Made by a program: the position numbers and the translations under genes. From an uncultured Porphyromonadaceae bacterium (GTDB lineage Bacteria > Bacteroidota > Bacteroidia > Bacteroidales > Muribaculaceae), in assembly GCA_947427285.1 (NCBI GenBank), contig CANEHE010000011.1, positions 1 to 55,547 of the forward strand: a DNA stretch of 55,547 nt. Direction: 5' to 3'. The notes beneath the pieces were generated by a model. The model made no database searches. It saw only the letters and a list, made by a program, of their open reading frames with translations, and was not told where the DNA came from. This document shows positions 27,568-37,667 of this stretch, piece after piece; position 1 is the first letter of the stretch; the number at the start of each line of letters is the position of its first letter.

Positions 27568-30500
27568 TCACCATTTTATTCTCAATTTGACAGCCTTGCC
27601 TCCGATCACTGCCACAAACACACCCGGTTCGGCGGCAATTCTGACACTTCCGGACGGAGTTCCTGAGTAAATCACGCGGCCATTAATGTCAGACACTACA
27701 AGTTTATCGCCTGAAAGCCCATCAAATACCATGTAACCAGGCTCTATCCTTACGGTCACATCCGTGTCATAGATATTTGTGACACCCGACACGTCAAGGG
27801 TGACACCCTCGCTGGGACGTGTCTCGACACCATTGATGACAGCTGTCACATGATACTGCATGCGGCCGTCGCGACTTATCTCGTCTGAATATGATTCGCC
27901 TGTGACAGGCTGTTCATGCACACGCGATTTGTTGCGATACACATAATATCCGTCAAGCGAGAGTTTCCCGTCGGGAATGAAAGTTATCTCATCGACAAAC
28001 AGCATGAATTTATCAGCTGATACGCAATTGAGTGCGAACCGCTTGGTACCTGTGGGAAGATCTATGGTATACTTTGTCCATTCAGAAGGAACATTGTCGA
28101 TGGATCTCACCGGAGTGAAGTCAGCCGGATCCGTTCCCCCTGTCGATGCAAGCACCTTCAGTGTCTCAAGATAGTCAGCTGAATAGCTGCGGGTATAGAA
28201 ACTGATGGTCTGCGCCTCGCCGTTGAGCAGTGGAGATACAGCCCAGTCATTATTGGCCACACCACCCTTGTTATACATGCAGATGATCATCTTCTGGCCC
28301 TCATAAGGCTTCCAGCTTTCGTTGAACTGCGGCATATTCTTGTCAAATACGAAGAATCCGACACTCTTTCCGTCAATGCCCGGCAAGGAGATTCCTTCTG
28401 CACCGCCGATCACCGCACCATCCTTGTCAAAGAGCATCCAGCCTTCGGCTTCAGAGGTATTCCACGATTCGGCATCTTCAAAACCTGTGGTCACAGGCTC
28501 AGGCGAACTTGATTCAACATCCGGACGATTCCACCCTAATTCAACCTGACCATCTCTGGTTGTACCGTGCAGACCGGTCGGGACAGGCAGATTGGGAAGA
28601 ATATTGTTTACAACGACTACATCCGACACGTTGTCATCCTCGTCCTGATCGGCTTCATACTCAACCGATATGGAATATTCGGCCGATTCAGCGTCGAAGG
28701 TTGTAAGCAGATGTCTGAATGTGACGGGCACAGTGGCGGAAGCACCCACAGCGGGACCCTCGGCGATATCGACCACTTCGCCGTCGCGCAACAGATTGAC
28801 TGTGTATCCAGATGCCAGTTCATCACCGTTGTTTTCCACCACAGCGGAAATCGAGAAGTCTGTGTTGGACTTAACTCTCGATGGAGCGTCAATCGATTTT
28901 ATCGACAGATTGTGTGACATACGCTGACGCACACGTACATTATCGATAAGCGTGAACACATACGACCGGGTAGTAGCTGTGAATGCCAACTGGATCTTCT
29001 TTCCGGCAAACTCATCGAGAGGAACAGTGACTTTCGACCAACCTGCTTCCAGATCGCTCATGACTGTAGTGTCCACTACATGCATACCCTCAGAATCGAC
29101 CACAACTGTCTCCACCTCGTTGTCGTCCTCATAATTACCTTGAATATTATAGGCATAATATGTAAGCACGGGGCGGGTGCAGCCAGCCAGATCTATCTTG
29201 CCAAGTGCGAACAGACCTTTGCCACCGTTGGTCTGGCATTGCATGCCGATGAAACCGGAGTCTCCGTCCTGCGACGAGAGATCGGAAAATGAACCGTCAA
29301 GGAACAGACCCCACTGTACATTCCCGTTGAGTGCAACAGCTCCATAGACAGATGTCGGAGTTCCGTTGCGGAACGATTCCACCCAAGGAGTCCCGTAGGC
29401 CGGTCCTACAGCGACGGGTATACAGGAGACAAAATCAGAGTTGCCTCCCTCTGTTCTCGCCCGTACCGACAGATAGACTATCTCGGGTTCACCTGGCGAC
29501 TTCAGTTCGTAGGGGAAAGTGAGAGACTCCCCTGCCACATTCTCGCCTACTGTCTTCACCATATAATTCTCAGTCTCCACTATCTGGACATCGTATGTCA
29601 CATAATCCTTGCCAATAGGATTGCCTTCGTAATCCATAGCCGGTGCGGTCCAGCGAACAGTCACCTGACCGTTCTGCTCAAAAGCGGAAATATCAGTGGG
29701 TACAGATGGCTGACGTATGCCGATGAAGAAATCTCCATACCACTTCTTACCCTCACCGACAGCGTTGTAGGCCTGAAAAGAGAACTCATAATTACGGCCT
29801 CTCTCCGGCACAGTCACAGTGCATTCAAGGAGCTCTCCGGGATGAGGATTGTAGAATGTGGTGCACAAATTGCCGTCAAACATCACATCCAGTTTTGTTA
29901 TCGACGTAAGCTGGGAGTCGTCGGCACACAAGGAAGGTGCCTTGAATCTGACAACAGCCTTCGAAGGCTCGTCTGCGGATGAACGCACATCTACCTCAGT
30001 GACATCACCGGGAGCCGAAGCAAGCACAGGAGCTGAAACCCGGAAATCACGGATGTATGCGGACGACGCGTTCGGATCAGATACATTCTGGAAACCGAAG
30101 TAATAGTCACCCGTTTCGTTAACCACGACATAATCTCCGATCTCTATAAATTTCGATCCATTGACCGAAACCGTGTCACACAGCAGATTCGTGAGTTCTT
30201 CCACAGATTGCCCTTTACCCCAGTGCACCCGGGCCTTCAGAGGCTTATAAGTTTCCACTCTGTTGCCGGCCGAGTACGTCACACGATAGTATTTACCGGC
30301 CTCAAGATGTACGGCAGGGCTTATCACCCAATCATCGGCTCTGCCCGAACTTCCGTACATATAAAGATATTCGATATCATACGAACCGTCATCGAAACGC
30401 CAGGTCTCTCCGTCACCGTTATGGTCGACTACCTTGTATGGATCGAAATTTCTACGGTCTGTGAAATCCTCATAATAAGGAGCCAAGATATGTCCGGTGG

Positions 30501-32100
30501 TAAGAGTCTTTGTATATCCGGCGGGTGACTGGGCCACCTCGTCAAACACCGCTTTCACCTCATAATACCAGGTGACGAGAGATTCCCCTATTTCGGGAGT
30601 GTCGGTCAGTATGGTGTCCTTGGCATTTTCAGCAATTACAGCACCTCCGGGATATCTCACAACTTTGTAGGAGATAAGCGTGGGATCGATTCCGATTCCC
30701 TCGGAAGTGGCGGCAACGGGATTCCATTTCACTGTAAAGGAATTACCGTTGCGCTCCAGTATCGGAGCGGGAGCGGCCGGAATGACATTACCCACCGCTG
30801 CCATCGTACGTGCCCATCGGCTCGGACCTGCGGCATTTGCGGTCTTGACCGAGAACTTATGGACTCCGTCAGTGGCGATATTGACAGTGACGTCAACTTT
30901 CTCGCCACACTGTGCGCTACCGGTGGCTATTTCACGTCCGTTGTCGAGTATGGTATAGGTAAGTGCGCCTGTGGCCTGGGATCCGTCGTACAACGTGGAC
31001 GGAGCGACAAACGATATCCGTCCGCTTTTTGCTCCGACAGCGAAATCAGCTGACAGAGATCCTACCAACCCGGGGCAACCGGCTACAGTAAGTTCATCAC
31101 ACCATAAGCCATGGCGGCGTTCAACTCCCTGATCTTCCCATATCATGGTCGCGACACCTGTCTCGGGATTTATTTCGTAAAACGAGGAGAGGAAATCACG
31201 ATTGTTGTCAATGGCGGAATAGAACAGACGTCCGGTACGGGGATCGCATGCCATTGAACCGGTATTTACCTGGTTCGCACTGACACCCGTTGGCCCTACA
31301 AGAGTAGCTTCACCGGTGAATTTGTCTATTTTGTAGAAATTGTTGTTGTAGTCTATACCATAGTACCAGTCTTTGCCGGCGGCCACAGACAGCATTCGTT
31401 TCGTATATTCATATTCCGGACCGATAAACTCCTTTCGATGACGGTCATAGTCGATAGAGGCAAGTGTATATGAACTCTTGGAATAAGTATGTGACACTGA
31501 TCCTATTATACGGTCAGTCCACGGATCATAACATGCGTCGTCCGCATACAGTCGCCATAGGCCGTCGTAAACAGTACCTGTGAATTCGAATCCCTTCGAC
31601 ATATCCCACACTACAGTCCAGTCCTTCATAGGGAAGTTATAGGTCTGAGTAGCATAGTAATAATCGTCGACCGGAACACCACCTTTTGAGGCGTTAGGCT
31701 GGTTTTCGCCGCTGATAAGAGTGAAGACATGCTCCGGATCGTCCACATTCACCCTATAGGCACCGGGAGTATGGAGTTTGTTATCCTGCGGATTTATACA
31801 GAAATATACGTTCACACCGCTTCCCGAAGCATTTGCGGACACCCGCAGTCCGGCAGTCCCCGATGATTTCCGCAAAAGGATCTCGGGTCGTGTGGATGGA
31901 ATTTCCTGTTGTTCCTGAATCACTCCGGAAGAACCTGTATTTTCTGCGGCTGAGGAAGAGGCAAGCTCTCTGACGTTTTTACCGGATGGTCGCGCACCAG
32001 TACTTTTCCTTACCAGATCCGCCGATGCCATGCCGCAGAAACCTACGGCGGCCACAGCAAGAATCGGAAGAGTCCATCGTCTCAAATGTAAATTACTCAT
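27568..32100 (-). CDS. Secreted choice-of-anchor J / Fn3 protein
   Basis: A 1510-residue exported protein. The signal peptide spans about residues 1-27. At least three choice-of-anchor J (cleaved-adhesin) domains can be seen: APYYEDFTDRRNFDPY with DDWVISPAVHLEAG; TPWVESFRNGTPT; and TTGFEDAESWNT with NDWAVSPLL. Between them lie fibronectin type III units (PSVPTDISAFEQNGQVTVRWTAP and similar). The C-terminus is a T9SS-like tail, LVVSDINGRVIYSG. It follows the M6 metalloprotease gene by 27 nt in one operon, and probably is its surface partner or substrate-binding protein. No enzyme domain is visible. Confidence 0.82.
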   Translation of the reverse strand: MSNLHLRRWTLPILAVAAVGFCGMASADLVRKSTGARPSGKNVRELASSSAAENTGSSGVIQEQQEIPSTRPEILLRKSSGTAGLRVSANASGSGVNVYFCINPQDNKLHTPGAYRVNVDDPEHVFTLISGENQPNASKGGVPVDDYYYATQTYNFPMKDWTVVWDMSKGFEFTGTVYDGLWRLYADDACYDPWTDRIIGSVSHTYSKSSYTLASIDYDRHRKEFIGPEYEYTKRMLSVAAGKDWYYGIDYNNNFYKIDKFTGEATLVGPTGVSANQVNTGSMACDPRTGRLFYSAIDNNRDFLSSFYEINPETGVATMIWEDQGVERRHGLWCDELTVAGCPGLVGSLSADFAVGAKSGRISFVAPSTLYDGSQATGALTYTILDNGREIATGSAQCGEKVDVTVNIATDGVHKFSVKTANAAGPSRWARTMAAVGNVIPAAPAPILERNGNSFTVKWNPVAATSEGIGIDPTLISYKVVRYPGGAVIAENAKDTILTDTPEIGESLVTWYYEVKAVFDEVAQSPAGYTKTLTTGHILAPYYEDFTDRRNFDPYKVVDHNGDGETWRFDDGSYDIEYLYMYGSSGRADDWVISPAVHLEAGKYYRVTYSAGNRVETYKPLKARVHWGKGQSVEELTNLLCDTVSVNGSKFIEIGDYVVVNETGDYYFGFQNVSDPNASSAYIRDFRVSAPVLASAPGDVTEVDVRSSADEPSKAVVRFKAPSLCADDSQLTSITKLDVMFDGNLCTTFYNPHPGELLECTVTVPERGRNYEFSFQAYNAVGEGKKWYGDFFIGIRQPSVPTDISAFEQNGQVTVRWTAPAMDYEGNPIGKDYVTYDVQIVETENYMVKTVGENVAGESLTFPYELKSPGEPEIVYLSVRARTEGGNSDFVSCIPVAVGPAYGTPWVESFRNGTPTSVYGAVALNGNVQWGLFLDGSFSDLSSQDGDSGFIGMQCQTNGGKGLFALGKIDLAGCTRPVLTYYAYNIQGNYEDDNEVETVVVDSEGMHVVDTTVMSDLEAGWSKVTVPLDEFAGKKIQLAFTATTRSYVFTLIDNVRVRQRMSHNLSIKSIDAPSRVKSNTDFSISAVVENNGDELASGYTVNLLRDGEVVDIAEGPAVGASATVPVTFRHLLTTFDAESAEYSISVEYEADQDEDDNVSDVVVVNNILPNLPVPTGLHGTTRDGQVELGWNRPDVESSSPEPVTTGFEDAESWNTSEAEGWMLFDKDGAVIGGAEGISLPGIDGKSVGFFVFDKNMPQFNESWKPYEGQKMIICMYNKGGVANNDWAVSPLLNGEAQTISFYTRSYSADYLETLKVLASTGGTDPADFTPVRSIDNVPSEWTKYTIDLPTGTKRFALNCVSADKFMLFVDEITFIPDGKLSLDGYYVYRNKSRVHEQPVTGESYSDEISRDGRMQYHVTAVINGVETRPSEGVTLDVSGVTNIYDTDVTVRIEPGYMVFDGLSGDKLVVSDINGRVIYSGTPSGSVRIAAEPGVFVAVIGGKAVKLRIKW

Positions 32101-32127
32101 AAAAAATATTTGGTTTTAAAAGTTGGT

Positions 32128-34917
32128 TCATATCGCTATCCGCGACACCTCGTCGCCAGACTTTATGATGTATACCCCGCGCGAAGGCATGAGAAGTGAA
32201 ACGCCTGCGCGGCCCCGGACCACTATCGTTCCGGCCACATCGTATACGATTACTTCGTCTTCGCATCCGTCGACACGGATCGAGAGTCCGTCGCGGCTTA
32301 TCTTCATTTCTCCTTCCGAAGAGATAGTCGAGACAGATGATTGTTTGGAAGTAGACACGCGGACTTTGGCTGAAGGCAGAGAGACAAGTGTGCCGTCGGT
32401 GCCACAAACAGAATATATGTAATCTGTCTCCGGTATCAATCCAGTCACTTTGTGGCGTGCACAATCGCCGACATTCAGGGCCATATATTCCCCGGCAGGC
32501 TCGGTAGTGGGATCTCCGCTTCCAGACACCTTTATGTCATCAATAGAGACAGAGCCTTTGCCGCCGGGAGAATCAAGACTGATCCTGAATGCGCTGGACT
32601 CGCCGAACGACTCGACAACCGTCACCGTACCCCCTGCAGCCGTCACTACCGGCATATCGCTTACAGGTACCCATCCGGAGGCTCTTTTCTCCTCCACCAC
32701 AACCGTCGCTCCGGCAGGTGTTCCATTGCCTCGATGCCAGAATGACACGGAAGTCAGATTGCCTCCATACTTCGGACTCTCGACATAACCTCCATTGGAA
32801 AGTCTGGCTGACGGAACGGACTCCCCGGCATACGGTGAGAGTTTACAGTCGGTGGCATTGTCATAGTTCCATCCACGCGGCATACCGTCAAGACCGTTGT
32901 CAAAACTGTTCACATCGGTGAAACTTTCTCCGGGAGCAGTCACCCTGTCTACCGACAACAGATAGGCCGATGCACCGAAAAGCGGCTTCCATACAGCGTC
33001 AAAAGAATCCGAACCTACGGCCTCAGCCGGACACGACTCCACCGTAAAATGCGTCAACGCATCAGCACCTGTGAAAACAGCCGCTTCCTCCGAAGTGTCA
33101 CCCAATCGCACACCGTCAACACAACGGACGGTATAATAATATATCTTTTCCGGTTCAAGGTTCTCCACCTGATACCGGTCGGTACCGGTGACGTCGCGCA
33201 TGGCATAATCCTTCACATACTCAGCTTTGCCTCTGGCATCTTTGGAGTAGACACTCAGATAGTGCTTAAGGTCTCCGGCAGGTATCCAGCGTGCCACAAA
33301 TTCCTGGCGACCGGTAGCCTCGGGAGCCAGTATTCCGGGACGTGGAACATCCAGCATGCCACCACCCTTGACTTTGAAGGTAATGAGTCCGTCATTCTCA
33401 CGGATCTCGGTCACAGGACATTCAAGTTTACGTCCGTTCCACTGGCGCATGGAAGGATAAGTGTCGTCCGTAAACGAATCCTTGCCCGACACACCCGGAA
33501 ACGAGTCACCGCTGCGGGTCTCTTCCGATTTTTTGTCATCAGCTTCCTCAATGTCGACATACTGATGCACGTTGTCATTATTCACGATGTTCTGCCTCCA
33601 GATATTGGCATTGTAGTCCACATGCCATACCAGCATTCCATGTCCGGGAATATATTTGTCCCACCCGGACTGCTGCCTGTTTTCAAACAGAAAGAATTCT
33701 TCTGGACGTGAAGTGGGTATGATGGCGGCACAGTTTTCTGAGATGGGACGCAGGGCCACGTCCATGCTTTCGGAAATATCCGTCGGTTCAATCCAGCCCA
33801 AGGCATAACGTTCGAAAGCAGTCAAATAAGGAGGGGTACGGCCATCATTGTTGTAAGGGCCCACATCCATAGTCGACCACGCTCCCGGCGTAAACGCCCC
33901 CGTATAGGAAGTGGCATACAGGTCGGGAAGGCCGAGCACATGGGAAAACTCATGCACGAAAGTCCCTATTCCGTCGGGACGTCCCTCACCCCATTCATTG
34001 GTGCAGGCATATCTGTCAAGACGGACACCATCAAATTTGTGTTGTTCCTGACAGGGACACATACTCTCGACATAACCGGCATGCGGCCATATCGTTTCCG
34101 GAGCACCACCTGACGCCTCGCCACGTCCGGCATAGAAAATGAACACATTGTCTATGAATCCATCGGAATCACAGTCATATACCGAGAAATCTATCTGACT
34201 GTCAAGTTGCGTGCAGGCATCTATCAACATCTGGTACGGCCTGAGATCGCTTCCGAACTCATTGTTGCCTCCATAATAGGCACATTCATGTGGCAACTTC
34301 ACCGGTCCATACACATCGAAATCCGGCTTGAACTGTCCGTTTGAGGACGTCTCAAAGAAATCCCGCGCCGATCCGGTGGCATTCCACTGCGAGAATCCGC
34401 GGTCATTCAGAAGACCCTTGAAATAAGTCGAAGGATTCTCCAGCTGCATCGGAGTGTCAGAAACTTCCACCAACAGCACAAGAGCCTTAGGATTACCTTT
34501 GGTGGGATATGTTGCATTAGGGAAAAGACCCACACCCTTCTGTTTTGGAAGATGCAGCACAGCCTTACGCACATCTGCAGCTCTTCTCGAGAGTTGCATC
34601 ATCATATCCTCTTTGTCAAGACTATCAAGAAACTTCGCCGTCTCCTTATCCATAACACTACGGTCACAGGCCTTGAATCCGGACGGGACAAGTAGTCCGT
34701 CGGAATTGACACTACCGAAATACCAGGTATCGGCAACCATGACGAGCGGATACCCGTCTTCACTCAGCCATACATGATGATTCTCGTCACCAATGAGCCG
34801 CGCCATGATTTCCGTCCCGTCGGGCTGCACAATCCGGCTATGTCCCGGTTTCGCAGGCACTCCCCAAGCACTCAATGCAAACAGCAATGACAGGGAGGCC
34901 ATGGAAAATTTTTTCAT
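32128..34917 (-). CDS. M6-family secreted metalloprotease
   Basis: A 929-residue exported zinc protease of the M6 (immune inhibitor A-like) group. The signal peptide covers about residues 1-19. The catalytic motif FVHEFSHVLGLPD (HExxHxxGxxD) sits near residue 320, with an extended protease domain before it. After it come Fn3 and anchor-J-like domains and a C-terminal T9SS-like tail (VIVYDVAGTIVVRGRAG). Expected site: cell surface or outside. First gene of a two-gene operon with the anchor-J protein, from the G7-spacer promoter at 35120. Confidence 0.9.
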   Translation of the reverse strand: MKKFSMASLSLLFALSAWGVPAKPGHSRIVQPDGTEIMARLIGDENHHVWLSEDGYPLVMVADTWYFGSVNSDGLLVPSGFKACDRSVMDKETAKFLDSLDKEDMMMQLSRRAADVRKAVLHLPKQKGVGLFPNATYPTKGNPKALVLLVEVSDTPMQLENPSTYFKGLLNDRGFSQWNATGSARDFFETSSNGQFKPDFDVYGPVKLPHECAYYGGNNEFGSDLRPYQMLIDACTQLDSQIDFSVYDCDSDGFIDNVFIFYAGRGEASGGAPETIWPHAGYVESMCPCQEQHKFDGVRLDRYACTNEWGEGRPDGIGTFVHEFSHVLGLPDLYATSYTGAFTPGAWSTMDVGPYNNDGRTPPYLTAFERYALGWIEPTDISESMDVALRPISENCAAIIPTSRPEEFFLFENRQQSGWDKYIPGHGMLVWHVDYNANIWRQNIVNNDNVHQYVDIEEADDKKSEETRSGDSFPGVSGKDSFTDDTYPSMRQWNGRKLECPVTEIRENDGLITFKVKGGGMLDVPRPGILAPEATGRQEFVARWIPAGDLKHYLSVYSKDARGKAEYVKDYAMRDVTGTDRYQVENLEPEKIYYYTVRCVDGVRLGDTSEEAAVFTGADALTHFTVESCPAEAVGSDSFDAVWKPLFGASAYLLSVDRVTAPGESFTDVNSFDNGLDGMPRGWNYDNATDCKLSPYAGESVPSARLSNGGYVESPKYGGNLTSVSFWHRGNGTPAGATVVVEEKRASGWVPVSDMPVVTAAGGTVTVVESFGESSAFRISLDSPGGKGSVSIDDIKVSGSGDPTTEPAGEYMALNVGDCARHKVTGLIPETDYIYSVCGTDGTLVSLPSAKVRVSTSKQSSVSTISSEGEMKISRDGLSIRVDGCEDEVIVYDVAGTIVVRGRAGVSLLMPSRGVYIIKSGDEVSRIAI

Positions 34918-35119
34918 GATTCTATGGTTTATATAAGTATTAAGTATGTGATATAATCGTCAAATATACAGTATATTACCCCCTCTTACCCTCATCCTTT
35001 CAAAAGGATTGATTAACAATAATTATCATTTTATATTCCTAATCATTGTTGGGGGCCAGGATTACAGCGGATAAGAATTATTTCAGAAGCACCGCATATT
35101 TTATTCTCATTTTCGGACA
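34918..35119. other. Leader of the M6 protease operon
   Basis: About 200 bases of AT-rich leader between the promoter and the start, without an obvious hairpin or small gene. Confidence 0.4.
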
Positions 35120-35149
35120 AAAGTAAATAAAAATACCCCCCCGCAAAAT
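35120..35149 (-). promoter_or_regulatory. G7-spacer promoter of the M6 protease operon
   Basis: Minus strand: TTTG (35146-35149), an 18-nt spacer with seven G (35138-35144), then TACTTTTG (35120-35127). About 64 bp around it align with the promoter at 27417 with only about 7 differences, including upstream AGTTAAA and AAGTTAAA blocks. Confidence 0.7.
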
Positions 35150-35268
35150 ATATACACACATTTAACTTATTTTAACTACATATAAAAATATGCCGGCACC
35201 TGCAAAGATGCTTCCCGGCAGCATCTTTGCAGCCATAACACAGGACAATCAAAGCTTTCGGACAAACA

Positions 35269-35311
35269 AGAAGCTGTTTAAAAATCTAAATTAGATTTTT
35301 AAACAGCTTCT
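35269..35311. repeat. Perfect 43-nt palindrome, related to GAGGCTGTTTAAAA
   Basis: Two 21-bp arms (35269-35289 and 35291-35311) are exact inverted repeats around a single central A. The arm AGAAGCTGTTTAAAAATC differs by one base from the inverted end of the 18350-18660 element. It lies just beyond the 3' end of crcB and may act as its terminator, or be a collapsed copy of the element. Confidence 0.7.
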
Positions 35312-35338
35312 AAACAGTAAAATATACGTCTTTCCAGA

Positions 35339-35728
35339 TCAGAGGCGCGATCCAAGCCAATATCCCAACGCGCAGAAAAACAGTCCGCAGAATACTGTCA
35401 TGGCTCCAAATATCAGCCATGTGCCGAAATGACCTGCCTCAAAGTACTTCACACAGTCAAGCGTGAATGAAGAAAAAGTGGAGAACCCCCCGCAGAATCC
35501 GGTCATCGTAGCGAGGGCAAATGCCGTACGCACCTCCGCATTCCAGGGTGCCGTGACCAGCCATCCGGCGAAAATTCCTATCAGAAAACAACCTATAGTA
35601 TTTATAATCCATGTAGAAAGTCCCATCCACAATCCGGTAGTGCGCACGGCATTTTCTATCAACAACCGACACACCGCCCCGATACCTCCGAAAACTCCGA
35701 CAATCAATATCTTGATACCTACAGACAT
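35339..35728 (-). CDS. crcB: Fluoride channel CrcB (Fluc)
   Basis: A 129-residue membrane protein that exports fluoride as a dual-topology dimer. Four transmembrane segments are visible, with the conserved WIINTIGCFLIG and the family signature GFCGGFSTFSSFT. The length is typical. A fluoride riboswitch was looked for upstream and not recognised. It lies 55 nt after the MBL hydrolase gene and is probably the last gene of a three-gene minus-strand unit, ending at the 43-nt palindrome. Confidence 0.93.
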   Translation of the reverse strand: MSVGIKILIVGVFGGIGAVCRLLIENAVRTTGLWMGLSTWIINTIGCFLIGIFAGWLVTAPWNAEVRTAFALATMTGFCGGFSTFSSFTLDCVKYFEAGHFGTWLIFGAMTVFCGLFFCALGYWLGSRL

Positions 35729-35783
35729 ACTTTCAGGCTTTTAGAATTACTCTATATGAAACCATAACAAAAGAACATGACAC

Positions 35784-36815
35784 CTATTCTGGCCGGAACA
35801 CAAAAAGACGCGTGGCGTCGAAACGAGGAAGCACTGCCAGCTGCACATCGGCCTGACGGTCAAGAAGCGATTCCTCGGCTGTGCCTACTTTAATACCGGC
35901 TCCTTCCAAAGCGGTCCGTACGGCGGTGAACGCCTTTACCGGGGTATTGTTATCCTGCGACAGATGACAAAGAAATATATATCTCAGGCGTGGATTGACA
36001 ATCTCTGCCAGGAATGCCCCTGTCGCCATATTGTCCATGTGGCCTGCCGAAGTCTGTATACGCGCTTTCAGATGAGCCGGATATTTCCCGAATCTGAGCA
36101 TTTCAAGATCATAGTTTGCCTCCATCACCAGATAGTCAGCCTGCGAGATATAATGTCTGGCCCGCATCTGAACCTCTCCGAGGTCGGTGGCCAATACAAA
36201 ATGCCTACCATCAAATTCCACCGAGAATCCCATGCTGTCCGAGCTGTCGTGCGGCACCTCAAAAGCTGTGATTTCGAAATCGCCCACCTTGAAAGGGATC
36301 TCCTTGAAAATGGCATTGTGATACTCCTTTATCCTTTTTGAGATGGAGGTACGGCGGAGAATACCGCTGATCACTCTGTTCGTACAGAAGATTCTGATAT
36401 GTTTATAGGTACGCACCAATGAGTATGCATACTTAACATGATCCGTATGGTCGTGAGTGAGAAGGATTGCCTTTATCTGGCTGAATTTTATTCCGTTGGC
36501 AGACAGATACGCCTCTACTTTGTCTGGTTTCACCCCCGCGTCAATCAATATTCCGGCACGTCGGCTTCCGAGATAACAGCAGTTGCCGCTTGATCCCGAT
36601 CCCATCGACAGATAATAGAGCAGGCGGTCGGAAGGGTCTTTGGCACCCGGAGCGGGTTCGGGATCGTCAAGTTCCCGGACAGGTTCGGAAGCCTTTTTTT
36701 CCTCTGTCGCTCCCTCATTCACCGGTTCATCTTCGAATGCTCCATCCATATCCCATTCTCCGAACGGGATAGTCGGATGGTTGTCAAAACTTTTACGGGT
36801 ACCTCTCTTAGCCAT
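35784..36815 (-). CDS. MBL-fold metallohydrolase (YycJ/WalJ-like)
   Basis: A 343-residue metallo-beta-lactamase-fold hydrolase. The metal motif THDHTDH (HxHxDH) is near residue 119, followed by the histidines and aspartate of the fold (VPHDSSDSMGF, LATDLGE, FLCHLS). The first ~65 residues are an acidic, low-complexity extension absent from the usual ~265-residue YycJ proteins. The family is linked to DNA repair or cell-wall signalling as a nuclease in Gram-positives; here the role is unknown. It follows the RsmI-like gene by 5 nt. Confidence 0.85.
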   Translation of the reverse strand: MAKRGTRKSFDNHPTIPFGEWDMDGAFEDEPVNEGATEEKKASEPVRELDDPEPAPGAKDPSDRLLYYLSMGSGSSGNCCYLGSRRAGILIDAGVKPDKVEAYLSANGIKFSQIKAILLTHDHTDHVKYAYSLVRTYKHIRIFCTNRVISGILRRTSISKRIKEYHNAIFKEIPFKVGDFEITAFEVPHDSSDSMGFSVEFDGRHFVLATDLGEVQMRARHYISQADYLVMEANYDLEMLRFGKYPAHLKARIQTSAGHMDNMATGAFLAEIVNPRLRYIFLCHLSQDNNTPVKAFTAVRTALEGAGIKVGTAEESLLDRQADVQLAVLPRFDATRLFVFRPE

Positions 36816-36820
36816 GACCG

Positions 36821-37540
36821 TTATCGGGATTTATGGATAAGGAATATGGCCGGTATCTTTGAGTAGTCGTATTCACGACGACGCCAGGTAGAGGCCGGAA
36901 GCGACACAATCGATTCCCGTTCCGGATCGGTGATTGCCGAAGCCACACAAAAGAGGGTGGATGGATTCAGGGTATCGGCAATAAGTTTCACCGTGCGATT
37001 GTTTCGGTAGGGCGTCTCTATGAATATCTGCGTCATGCCTGTCTTGACACAAGCGGATTCAAGTTCACGCACACGGCGTCTTTTCTCATCATCATGTACC
37101 GGCAGATAACCGTGAAACGCGAATCCCTGCCCGTTGAAACCGGAGGCCATCAATGACATGAGTATACTTGAGGGCCCCGCAAGCGGAATCACTCTCAGAC
37201 CTTCCCGCTGGGCCACAGAGGCAACCGCCGCTCCGGGATCAGCAACCCCGGGGCATCCGGCCTCGCTCATCATTCCCATCGGTTCGCCGCGCCGCAACGG
37301 GTCGAGCATCGTGGAAATATCATTGGGATCAGTGTGGCCATTAAGTTCGGTAAACGTACAGTCATCTATCGGAAAGTCCTTGTCGCAACGGCGAAGGAAT
37401 CTGCGGGCTGTGCGGACATTTTCCACTATGAAATGCCTTATCCCTCTCGTCAGCTCCACATTGCCCCGAGGTATGAAATCGTCGGCGGGAGCGTCGCTTA
37501 TTGCGACCGGAATCATATACAGAGCTGCCTTGAGAGTCAT
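36821..37540 (-). CDS. RsmI-like SAM-dependent methyltransferase
   Basis: A 239-residue member of the tetrapyrrole methylase superfamily, closest to the 16S rRNA 2'-O-methyltransferase RsmI group. It has GMMSEAGCPGVADPG, VIPLAGPSSILMSLMASG and FIETPYRNN in the family order. The N-terminal motif that RsmI usually shows (TPIGNLxD) is replaced, IPVAISDAPADD, so it may be a paralogue with another target. First gene of the unit with the MBL hydrolase and crcB. A perfect -7 box lies 40 nt upstream. Confidence 0.75.
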   Translation of the reverse strand: MTLKAALYMIPVAISDAPADDFIPRGNVELTRGIRHFIVENVRTARRFLRRCDKDFPIDDCTFTELNGHTDPNDISTMLDPLRRGEPMGMMSEAGCPGVADPGAAVASVAQREGLRVIPLAGPSSILMSLMASGFNGQGFAFHGYLPVHDDEKRRRVRELESACVKTGMTQIFIETPYRNNRTVKLIADTLNPSTLFCVASAITDPERESIVSLPASTWRRREYDYSKIPAIFLIHKSR

Positions 37541-37579
37541 ATTTAGAGGTTGCCTGAATTATTCTGATTTTTGTTAGCG

Positions 37580-37606
37580 CAAAGTTAATAAAAATGTGTA
37601 AATTTG
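37580..37606. promoter_or_regulatory. Divergent promoters, RsmI-like / RsmF-like genes
   Basis: Minus strand TAACTTTG (37580-37587) serves the RsmI-like gene; plus strand TAAATTTG (37599-37606) serves the methyltransferase at 37668. The two -7 boxes are only 11 bp apart, so polymerases would compete. The -33 elements are weak. Confidence 0.5.
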
Positions 37607-37667
37607 CTAACGTAAACATTAAGAAATTGCTCCGGACAAACCGGCCCGTAGAAACATCAATCTGTCT

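Noticed and set aside
35729..35790. Fluoride riboswitch upstream of crcB
   Set aside because: I found none of its conserved segments in the 55-nt gap or in the end of the upstream gene.
37545..37560. GAGGTTGCCTGAA as another copy of the GAGGCTGTTTAAAA repeat
   Set aside because: Several differences (mostly transitions) leave the match too weak to separate from chance.
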